The notes beneath the pieces are model-generated. The model saw nothing but the letters and a program-made list of their open reading frames with translations, was not told the DNA's origin and did not search any database. 35,747 nucleotides of DNA from an uncultured bacterium (GTDB lineage Bacteria > Actinomycetota > Coriobacteriia > Coriobacteriales > Eggerthellaceae). This document shows, piece by piece, positions 24,561 to 31,278 of the stretch. The stretch is from assembly GCA_947564525.1 (NCBI GenBank), contig CANOCK010000006.1:1-35747 (forward strand), written 5' to 3'. Position numbers and translations under genes: made by a program. Numbering within the stretch: the stretch's first letter is position 1; every line of letters begins with the position of its first letter.

Positions 24561-25171
24561 CCCAAAGCCCCTTCCGCGCTCGTCACCTCGGCCACCAGCA
24601 GCTCCACGCGCCCGTCGCGCAGCGAGCAGTGCTCGCAGAGGATGCAGTCCAGGGAATCCTGGTCGCAGGGCAGCTGCTCGTCCAAGGACGCCAGGGTGGC
24701 GCCCTCGCGCACCAGCCAGTCCCCCACTAGCGCCCGCACGCATTCCGCGGCGAAGACCGGGGTATGGGCCTTGTCCCACGGAACGCCGTCCACCGCGTGG
24801 CGCACGTCCTCGGCAGTGACGGCCAGCGCCTCGGCGAAGGTGCGCCCCTCGACCACCTTGCAGACCATGCTGGCGCAAGCGGTCATGGCCAGGCAGCCGC
24901 GCGTCTTGAACCCGATGCGCTCGATGCGCCCCGCCTCGCCGTCCATCACCGCGAACAGCCGGACCGCCACCTCGCCGCGCTTGGACTTGCCCACCATGGC
25001 CTGGGCGTTGAACCCCTCGGGCGCGCCGCCGTTGTCGTAGTTCGCCACCAGGGCGAGCACGGTGTCGGAGTAGCCCGTCACGTCGTCGTCCAGCTCGTCT
25101 TGGTACACGTCTCGGGTGCGCAGGACGAAGCGCTCCCGCGGCTCCAGGTACACGTTGCGCCCTTCTCCCAT
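24557..25171 (-). CDS. NifU/IscU-like iron-sulfur scaffold protein, cysteine pattern altered
   Basis: 204 residues from the ATG at 25171 (GGGAGG 8 bases upstream; an in-frame start at 25219 lacks a site). Residues 35-155 follow the NifU_N fold: GFKTRGCLAMTACASMVCKVVEGRTFAEAL matches the scaffold stretch with Cys93, and Cys144 (AAECVRAL) matches the third ligand. The first ligand position, normally in a GAPxCG segment, is here GGAPEGF with no cysteine. Additional cysteines are Cys99 and Cys104, plus a C-terminal set Cys169, Cys176, Cys179 and Cys182 (CX6CX2CX2C) that could hold a cluster. No SufS/IscS desulfurase gene is nearby. Probably Fe-S assembly or transfer, but possibly a divergent member with another role. 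Confidence 0.82.
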   Translation of the reverse strand: MGEGRNVYLEPRERFVLRTRDVYQDELDDDVTGYSDTVLALVANYDNGGAPEGFNAQAMVGKSKRGEVAVRLFAVMDGEAGRIERIGFKTRGCLAMTACASMVCKVVEGRTFAEALAVTAEDVRHAVDGVPWDKAHTPVFAAECVRALVGDWLVREGATLASLDEQLPCDQDSLDCILCEHCSLRDGRVELLVAEVTSAEGALG

Positions 25172-25313
25172 GGGGTCGACCTCCCGTCTCGTCACCGAAT
25201 CGACCGCATTATCCTGCATCCCCTGATGCGGCGCGTCCCCTCTTTAAGGGGCTTCGAGCAAAATGCTCCCTCATGGCGTACACTGGGAAGGGTCCGAAGG
25301 AGATGCACGCAAG

Positions 25314-26888
25314 ATGGTCCACGCAATCCCGTCGATCCGCTCCCTGGCCCCCGTCATCGCAGGCCTGGCGCTGGCCCGCGCTAGCCTCACCGCTGGCAGC
25401 TACGGAAGCTACGTTGGCACCGACGGGGGCATGTTCGCCGACAGCACCACGCTGCTCATGCTCTTGGTCATGGCCTTGGGGCTGATCGCGCTCATGACGA
25501 CCCGCCACGCCTTCACCGACCGGACCGTGCGCCGCACCAGCGCAGCGCTCATGACGGCCGAGGGCGCGCTCCTCGCCATAGAGGCGACCCTGGCAGCGCT
25601 CGGCGCCCTAGAGGGCAGCGCGCGCCTGCTCCTGAGCTCCGGCGTGGCCCTGGCAGCCAGCGGCGCGATGTTCTTCTGGCTGCGGCTCGCCAAGGGCGCG
25701 CCCAGCGCCCTGGCGGTCACCCTGGTGTTCGGCGCCCTGGCCGCGAGCGAGCTGATCTTGTGGGCCTTCGCCCTCATGCCCTACCCTGCCGCCTTGGCCT
25801 TGGCCGCCCTCGGCGCCTTGGGGCAGCTCCCCGCCGTGAGAGCCGTCCCGACGCGCAAGGCGGCCGCAGCCGAAGAGCCGAGCGCCGAGGGGGAGCCGGC
25901 ACCGCCCACTTACTTCGGCGTGAGCCGCAAGCGCATGGAGGATGCGGCCTTCCTGGTGGCCACCGCCTTCGGCATCGGCCTCATGGGCGTTGTCGCCGGG
26001 CTCCTGCGCGGCTACCCCGATGGGCTGCCCATCGCCTTCACCCCCGGAACCCGCGCCGCCTACGCCCTCCTCACCATGGCTGCCAGCGTGGCCTTGGTCG
26101 TGCTGGCCCAGCGCGGCACCCGCCTCGTCATGACCATAACCGTATGGGTGCTCGTGCAGCTCATGGCCTGCGCTGCCCTGGTGGGCTATGCGCTGTGGCC
26201 GGAGGCTTGGGAGGTCGGGGCTGTGTTCGCGGGGTCGCTGAACTCCCTGATGCTCGGCGTGGTGTGCTACACCATCATCGCCTTCGAGACCCACGGTTGG
26301 CGCGATGCCGCCTACTACGCCTTGGCCGGATGGCTCGTCTGGTTCGGCAGCCGCACTCTCGCGCGCTTGGGGCTGCTAGCGCTCCATCCCTTCAGCATGG
26401 ACACGCTGGCGGTCAACGCCGTGATGACCGCCCTCATCGTGTCATCCACTCAGATGCTATTCGCCAGCTACCTGCGCAACGTGGCCCTCAACGCCGACGA
26501 CGACGCCCAAGCAGCCGAGAAGGCCCTGGCGGCGGCCACGGAGGCGGCCGAGGCGTCCGCCGAACCATCCTCCCCGGCCCCTTCGGGCGCCACGCCAGCG
26601 GTGCCCTTGGCCCGCCTCATGGGCCTGGATGGCCCCCAAGCCCCTGCGAGCGAGCGCCAGGTCGCCATGCAGCGCAGCATCGCCCAGCTGGGAAGCCAGT
26701 TCCTGCTCTCAGAGCGCGAAGTGGAGGTGCTCACGCTCTACGCCCAGGGCTACACCCAGAAGAGAGTGGCCGAGGCCTTGTTCATATCCCAGGGCACCGC
26801 CCACACCCACATCAAGCGCATCTACACCAAGACCGGCATGCACTCGCGTCAGGACATCCTGGACTACCTGGAGAAGTACGTCTCCTAG
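25314..26888 (+). CDS. Membrane-anchored LuxR-family transcriptional regulator
   Basis: 524 residues from the ATG at 25314 (AAGGAG at 25297-25302). Residues of about 8-395 are roughly ten to twelve hydrophobic segments with short loops. A linker rich in Ala/Glu/Pro follows, then a GerE/LuxR helix-turn-helix at about 464-524 (LLSEREVEVLTLYAQGYTQKRVAEALFISQGTAHTHIKRIYTK). There is no receiver or ligand domain; the membrane part presumably senses a signal. This architecture is abundant in Eggerthellaceae, often beside inducible molybdoenzyme genes. Here it lies between the NifU-like gene and the AFOR, 276 bases from the latter. Short palindromes upstream (CCCCT/AGGGG at 25237-25251 and GAGCA-AAA-TGCTC at 25256-25268) may be regulatory. 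Confidence 0.9.
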   Translation: MVHAIPSIRSLAPVIAGLALARASLTAGSYGSYVGTDGGMFADSTTLLMLLVMALGLIALMTTRHAFTDRTVRRTSAALMTAEGALLAIEATLAALGALEGSARLLLSSGVALAASGAMFFWLRLAKGAPSALAVTLVFGALAASELILWAFALMPYPAALALAALGALGQLPAVRAVPTRKAAAAEEPSAEGEPAPPTYFGVSRKRMEDAAFLVATAFGIGLMGVVAGLLRGYPDGLPIAFTPGTRAAYALLTMAASVALVVLAQRGTRLVMTITVWVLVQLMACAALVGYALWPEAWEVGAVFAGSLNSLMLGVVCYTIIAFETHGWRDAAYYALAGWLVWFGSRTLARLGLLALHPFSMDTLAVNAVMTALIVSSTQMLFASYLRNVALNADDDAQAAEKALAAATEAAEASAEPSSPAPSGATPAVPLARLMGLDGPQAPASERQVAMQRSIAQLGSQFLLSEREVEVLTLYAQGYTQKRVAEALFISQGTAHTHIKRIYTKTGMHSRQDILDYLEKYVS

Positions 26889-27013
26889 GACCCAAGGCCC
26901 GGCGCTCGCGGACCTGCGCGATGCGGCCGGGCCCGCAGGGCCCAGCCCAGCCCTCCTGGGCACGAGCCAGCCCGAGCCGCAGGGCCCGCTGCCCCTCCTG
27001 CCCCTAAACGCTC

Positions 27014-27050
27014 GCGCGCCCCCTCGGGCACGATGCCCGAGGGGGCGCGC
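27014..27050. terminator. 17-bp perfect GC hairpin between convergent genes
   Basis: Positions 27014-27030 (GCGCGCCCCCTCGGGCA) are exactly inverted at 27034-27050 around CGA. It lies 126 bases after the LuxR stop and 114 bases after the AFOR stop on the other strand, so it can work in both directions. Neither side has a T-tract, which makes ordinary intrinsic termination uncertain. The flanking 26889-27013 sequence is Pro/Gly-codon-like and shows no gene. Confidence 0.5.
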
Positions 27051-27134
27051 AGCTCCAGCGAAGGGGCCTGGCCGCCCTTCGCAAAGGCAGCCAAGCCGCA
27101 GGTCCGCACCAGGCCCGGCGAATCGCTTGCGAGA

Positions 27135-27154
27135 AGCCGCCCCGACAGGCGGCT
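27135..27154 (-). terminator. Short hairpin after the AFOR gene
   Basis: AGCCGCC (27135-27141) and GGCGGCT (27148-27154) can pair, starting 11 bases beyond the AFOR stop on the minus strand. It is followed by TTCTCG, with only a weak T run. It may assist termination together with the larger hairpin at 27014-27050. Confidence 0.4.
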
Positions 27155-27164
27155 GCGCGCGAGC

Positions 27165-29315
27165 TTAGGGCAGCAGCCCCAGGCCGGCCAGCTCCTCCTT
27201 CACGTCGGGCATGTCATAGTAGTCCAGGCACGCCGCCGTGGGGCAGCCCAGGCTCTCGTCCCACCCGAACTTGCCGTAGGTCATCTTCAGGGCCCGGTCG
27301 AAGTCGTCCCGGTCCATCTTGTCAGTGCCTGCGGTGAAGGGCTGCTTGTCGGGATCCTTCGTGAACACCCACTCGGTGATCTTGTCGTGGATGCCGTGCA
27401 GGTCGTTGCAGCCCATCTTGCCGTCGGGGCCGACCATAGAGCGCACGGTGTTGGCGCGCTGCAGCGTCATGATCTTGGCGCCGGCCTTGTACAGGTCCTC
27501 CGTGGTCACGTCCTGGCCGGTGACGGCCTTGTAGAACTTCGCCTCCAGGTCGAGGTCGCCACGATAGTCGCGAGCCTTGGTGGGGCTCATGGTCATGGGC
27601 CACACCCAGTTGCACAGCGTGAGCGAGTCGTGCAGCACGTCGGTGACGATGGACCACCAGGCGAAGTTGGCCTTGTGGTCGTTCATCGGGGTGTAGTCCT
27701 TGTTGGCGTCCACGGCGTCCTCGCCGCCCCAGACCTCCGCCGCGATGGCCTTCTTCAGCTCGATGGGGAGCCCGCAGCCCTGGAAGTTCACCGCCGAGTG
27801 GATCATGTCATCGCGGTTGAACATCATGTTGTAGACGCCGCCCACCTGGCCGAAGCACTCGATGGCATGGTGCACGGGCCAGCCGCGGTAGTTGATCAGG
27901 CACGACTTCGCCTGGTCGTACCAGCCCTTGTCGTTCCAGCGCTCGGTCCACACGATGGGGCCATGGGCCACGTAGGCCATCTCGTTGTCGTTCTGGGCGA
28001 TGTGCTTGAGGATCTTCACCATGAGAGAGGGATCGTTGTTCTTGAAGCCGTCCCAATCGAACTGGGCGTACTCCTCCTTGGGCAGCACGCGCTCGAACAC
28101 CCCCGCCGCGTAGCAATGGGCGATGTCGCGGTAGAGCTGCGCATAGTTGCACCATAGCCCCAGGTCGTCCACGGTGGACCCCATGGCCTGGTTCCAGACG
28201 GTGGATTCCTGGGTGTTGTCCTTGATGCTGGTCTTGTCCCCCAGGATGCCGATCATGTACTTGAAGGGGAAGTTGGTCACACAGGTGTTGCCAGTGGTCT
28301 CGAAGCCGCCGTTCTGCTCGCTCTCGGGCACCCGCAAGTCGGAGTAGCAGTGGATGGGGCAGCTATGGCAGCCGTTCATCTTGATGGTGTACTTCTCGGC
28401 AGCGGGGCCGTCGTCGTAGACGCTCTTCATGCAGCGATAGCCCACGGTGTTCAGCTCGCCAGGCTTGGGCTCGCCGGTCTCGATGGGCTCGCCTTCGGCA
28501 TCGGCCCAGTACAGGCCCTTGCGGGCCGACCAGCGCGACCCCTTGTCGTAGTACTCGGCCCATTCCTGCTGGGTCTGGGGCACCACATGGTTGTTGTTGG
28601 AGCCGATGATCTCGCGCAGCATGTAGTCGGACAGGTCGGCGACGGCCTTCGGATCGGCCACGTTCACCGCGCCATTGCCCTCCACGTAGAGGGCCTTGAG
28701 GTTCTTCGAGCCCATCACCGCTCCCACCCCAGCGCCGGCCGAGTGGTTGCGGGAGTTGATGACGCAGGCGTAGGGCAGCAAGTTCTCGCCCGCCGGCCCG
28801 ATGGCGGCCACGCACCCCCGGGTGCCCTCGACGCGGGCGATGGCCTCGGTGGTGGCGCGGGTGCCCTGGCCCCACACGAAGCCCGCGGGCTTGATCCTCA
28901 CGTCGTCGTCTCGGATGGCCAGGTACACCGGCTGGTCCGCCTTGCCCTCCAGCACGATGGCGTCGTAGCCGGCCTGCTTGATATGGGCGCCCAGCATGCC
29001 GCCGCAGTGGGCGTCCACCACCTGGTGGTCGGTGGTGTAGGTGGAAAGGGACGCGATGGTGGTGCGGCCCGCCAGGGGCACGCCGGAGGCCGTCAGCGGG
29101 CCCACCGCGTAGACCACCTTGTTCTCAGGAGCCAGGGGGTGGGTGCCCGCGGGCACCTCGTCGTACATGATCTTGTTGGCCACGCCCATGCCGCCCACGT
29201 AGTCCTTGTAGGGCTCGGTGGACGTGGTGGTCACGGTGCCGTGGGTCAAGTCGACGCGGAGAATCTTGCCGGTCCAGCCATAGGACTTCTTCGCGTCCTT
29301 CTTTGCGTCAGCCAT
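27165..29315 (-). CDS. Aldehyde:ferredoxin oxidoreductase family protein (tungstopterin enzyme)
   Basis: 716 residues, ATG at 29315 with GGAG 9 bases upstream. The N-terminal AFOR domain includes YVGGMGVANKIMYDEV, the pterin-binding RNHSAGAGVGAVMGSKNLKA (189-208) and CGGMLGAHIKQAGYDAIVLEGKAD. The [4Fe-4S] ligands fit Cys316, Cys319, Cys323 (CHSCPIHC) and Cys568 (LTLCNW), the same CX2CX3C...C layout as archaeal AOR. There is no signal peptide, so it is cytoplasmic. At 716 residues it is about 100 longer than the archaeal 605-residue AOR. The family oxidises aldehydes to acids with ferredoxin and usually uses tungsten; the substrate here is unknown. It is divergent from the Fe-S/TorD/Psr operon, and a ferredoxin gene lies further downstream at 35045. 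Confidence 0.93.
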   Translation of the reverse strand: MADAKKDAKKSYGWTGKILRVDLTHGTVTTTSTEPYKDYVGGMGVANKIMYDEVPAGTHPLAPENKVVYAVGPLTASGVPLAGRTTIASLSTYTTDHQVVDAHCGGMLGAHIKQAGYDAIVLEGKADQPVYLAIRDDDVRIKPAGFVWGQGTRATTEAIARVEGTRGCVAAIGPAGENLLPYACVINSRNHSAGAGVGAVMGSKNLKALYVEGNGAVNVADPKAVADLSDYMLREIIGSNNNHVVPQTQQEWAEYYDKGSRWSARKGLYWADAEGEPIETGEPKPGELNTVGYRCMKSVYDDGPAAEKYTIKMNGCHSCPIHCYSDLRVPESEQNGGFETTGNTCVTNFPFKYMIGILGDKTSIKDNTQESTVWNQAMGSTVDDLGLWCNYAQLYRDIAHCYAAGVFERVLPKEEYAQFDWDGFKNNDPSLMVKILKHIAQNDNEMAYVAHGPIVWTERWNDKGWYDQAKSCLINYRGWPVHHAIECFGQVGGVYNMMFNRDDMIHSAVNFQGCGLPIELKKAIAAEVWGGEDAVDANKDYTPMNDHKANFAWWSIVTDVLHDSLTLCNWVWPMTMSPTKARDYRGDLDLEAKFYKAVTGQDVTTEDLYKAGAKIMTLQRANTVRSMVGPDGKMGCNDLHGIHDKITEWVFTKDPDKQPFTAGTDKMDRDDFDRALKMTYGKFGWDESLGCPTAACLDYYDMPDVKEELAGLGLLP

Positions 29316-29762
29316 GATCGCTACTCCAAATCTCTTCTTGATACGAGGGTTGCCGTCGCTCATCCAAGGCCGCGATCTGAAGCTCAGCGGAAATCGTGTC
29401 CGCCTCCCCATGGACGCGGATGAGCCGCAGCTTACCAGGGGGCAGTCGAGCCCCCTCCCCTCTTTGGGGGTAATCCCTCCATCAGGGGCAACGACGCCCC
29501 ATAGCCCCTGCTCGCGCAAGGGGAAGGCCCTGCAGCCTCCTCCGGACGAGGCCATCGCATCGCTCGTCCGCCCGGATCGCGGAAGCGCCTTCGGGCTGAC
29601 GCCCGTCCCTTCTCCATCCCTTTCCCCTGAGATAGGAGATGCGCTCCCGTTGCCGTCCCGTAAGGTAAATGCCAGTTGCCGAAGCTCACCTCCGGACCGC
29701 ACGAGAGAGGACATCGTAGAAGACGATACCCACCTGCACACATGGGGGAGGTAGGAACCAAC
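29316..29762. other. 447-base divergent control region between AFOR and Psr-like operon
   Basis: No gene is visible. The region is rich in small hairpins: GGGGGC/GCCCCC (29438-29455), GGGGC/GCCCC (29485-29500) with an alternative partner GCCCCTG (29504-29510) for CAGGGGC (29483-29489), and CGGACGAG/CTCGTCCG (29543-29570). GTTGCC occurs twice, at 29649 and 29675. Competing stems in a long leader could attenuate transcription or bind a ligand; I recognise no named riboswitch. Promoters for both sides must lie here, but I cannot place them with confidence. The Fe-S gene has GGGGGAGG at 29744-29751. Confidence 0.5.
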
Positions 29763-30509
29763 ATGACAGACCCCGAGAAGAACACCGCTGCCGAGCAGCC
29801 CACGACGATCGCTGCGAGCCCAGACGCCGAGGCGCACTCCGAGGCCGCTGCGGGCACGCCCAAGAGGAAGCTGAACGTCACGCGTCGCCAGGTGCTCGCC
29901 ATGGCCGGCTGCGGCGTGGCCGGCCTAGTGGTCGGCGGATTCCTCGCATCCTGGGGCGTGACCCAGAAGTCCATCGCCTCGGGCCGTATCGAGCTGCGCA
30001 CGACGCCCACCAAGATGATCGTCACCGACCGCGCTCGCTGCTCCGGCTGCCAGCGCTGCGAGATGATGTGCACGCTCAAGAACGATGACCGCGTGCAGCA
30101 GAGCATCGCGCGCGTGCGCGTGCGCGACAACTACTTCTTCGGCGCCAGCCCCGACACCAACGACGGCATCTACGACAACTGCGAGTTCACCGTCGAGCAC
30201 TGCAAGCAGTGCGCCGACCCTGCGTGCGCCGAGTACTGCCCGGTGCACGCCATCCACTCCGACAGCCGCACCGGCGCCCGCGTGGTGGACGAGGGCACCT
30301 GCATCGGCTGCGGCATGTGCAGCCAGGCATGCCCCTGGAACATGCCGCGCGTGGACTCCCAGACCGGCGTGTCCACCAAGTGCGTCTCCTGCGGCCGCTG
30401 CGCCGAGCAGTGCCCCAACGGCGCCATCGAGTTCGTCGACTGGCAGGACGTCGCCCAGAAGGTCATCGACAGCGGCGCCGTGCGCACGGTCACCCTGGTC
30501 GAGGCCTAG
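29763..30509 (+). CDS. Tat-targeted ferredoxin-like protein with four [4Fe-4S] clusters
   Basis: 248 residues, ATG at 29763 after GGGGGAGG and AGGA. A hydrophilic 40-residue leader is followed by TRRQVLAMAGCGVAGLVVGGFL (twin arginines 41-42), a Tat signal or signal anchor. Four cysteine quartets follow: Cys93/96/99/103, Cys147/150/155/159, Cys180/183/186/190 and Cys207/210/213/217. This is the DmsB/HybA-type electron-transfer fold, here with its own export signal, as in HybA-like proteins. The TorD-like gene follows after 27 bases, so it belongs to the molybdoenzyme operon, while its divergent neighbour is the cytoplasmic AFOR. Relatives are often annotated next to AFOR genes. The unusually long n-region before the twin arginines is notable. 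Confidence 0.9.
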   Translation: MTDPEKNTAAEQPTTIAASPDAEAHSEAAAGTPKRKLNVTRRQVLAMAGCGVAGLVVGGFLASWGVTQKSIASGRIELRTTPTKMIVTDRARCSGCQRCEMMCTLKNDDRVQQSIARVRVRDNYFFGASPDTNDGIYDNCEFTVEHCKQCADPACAEYCPVHAIHSDSRTGARVVDEGTCIGCGMCSQACPWNMPRVDSQTGVSTKCVSCGRCAEQCPNGAIEFVDWQDVAQKVIDSGAVRTVTLVEA

Positions 30510-30536
30510 GCGCCCACAGGGAAGGGGAAGGTGACC

Positions 30537-31262
30537 ATGGAGGACCAGGCGGTTTTCTCGGTGCTGGCCCAGTGCTTCGGGCCCTTGGAGCGCAAGGAGT
30601 GGGAGGCGCTGACCGCGCCAGCGCTCTGGGACGACTTCCTGACGGCAGCGCGCAGGCTGCTGCAGGACGAGCGGCCCCTCGGCGCCGAGGTCCCGAGCAG
30701 CGCCTCGCTGGCATCGCGCCGGCCGCTGCAGGAGTTCCTCTCCGAGAAGGAGCTGACCGCGCTGTTCGCGCCGCCTGCCTTCGAGGACATGGAGCGCTTC
30801 GCCGCTCGCCACTTCACCGGCGGGCTGCCCGCCTCGGCCATGCCGATCGAGTCGCTGTACCGCCCGTGGAGCCTGGACGGCGCCACGGCCCTCCCGCGAG
30901 AACACGGCTGCTACGGCGGCCAGTCCGCCCGTTACGTGGCCGACCTCTGCCAGCGCCTCGGGCTCGAGGTGCCCGCGGCCTTCGCCGCCTACCCCGACCA
31001 CTTGGCCCTGGAGCTGGACCTGGTGGCGGTGCTGCTGCGTTCCGGCATGGCGGCCGAGGCCCGCACGTTCCTGATGGAGCGGTTCGCCTGGCTCACCGAC
31101 TACCGGCAGCGGCTCATCGCCCTGGGCGATGCCAGCTTCCCCATAGCGCTGGTGGATGTCATCCTGGGCATCCGCACCCAGCAAGAGGAGGTGGCAGCCG
31201 CCCTTCCGCAGGGCGCCGAGGCCACCCGACCCCAACGACCGGTTACGAACGTTCGCCAATGA
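30537..31262 (+). CDS. TorD/DmsD-like molybdoenzyme maturation chaperone
   Basis: 241 residues from the ATG at 30537 (GGGGAAGG upstream; a GTG at 30531 would add two residues). All-helical, no signal peptide. The TorD-family signature appears as YPDHLALELDLVAVLLRSG around residue 153. Such proteins bind the Tat leader of a molybdopterin enzyme and hold the apoenzyme until cofactor is inserted. The gene directly precedes the Tat-dependent molybdoenzyme (16-base gap), its expected client. The last 20 residues (about 222-241) are a loose polar tail. Confidence 0.9.
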   Translation: MEDQAVFSVLAQCFGPLERKEWEALTAPALWDDFLTAARRLLQDERPLGAEVPSSASLASRRPLQEFLSEKELTALFAPPAFEDMERFAARHFTGGLPASAMPIESLYRPWSLDGATALPREHGCYGGQSARYVADLCQRLGLEVPAAFAAYPDHLALELDLVAVLLRSGMAAEARTFLMERFAWLTDYRQRLIALGDASFPIALVDVILGIRTQQEEVAAALPQGAEATRPQRPVTNVRQ

Positions 31263-31278
31263 TAGAGAGGAAGCAACT

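Noticed and set aside
26889-28157. Plus-strand frame starting at 27033 (374 residues)
   Set aside because: Antisense to the AFOR gene with Val/His/Leu/Gly shadow composition.
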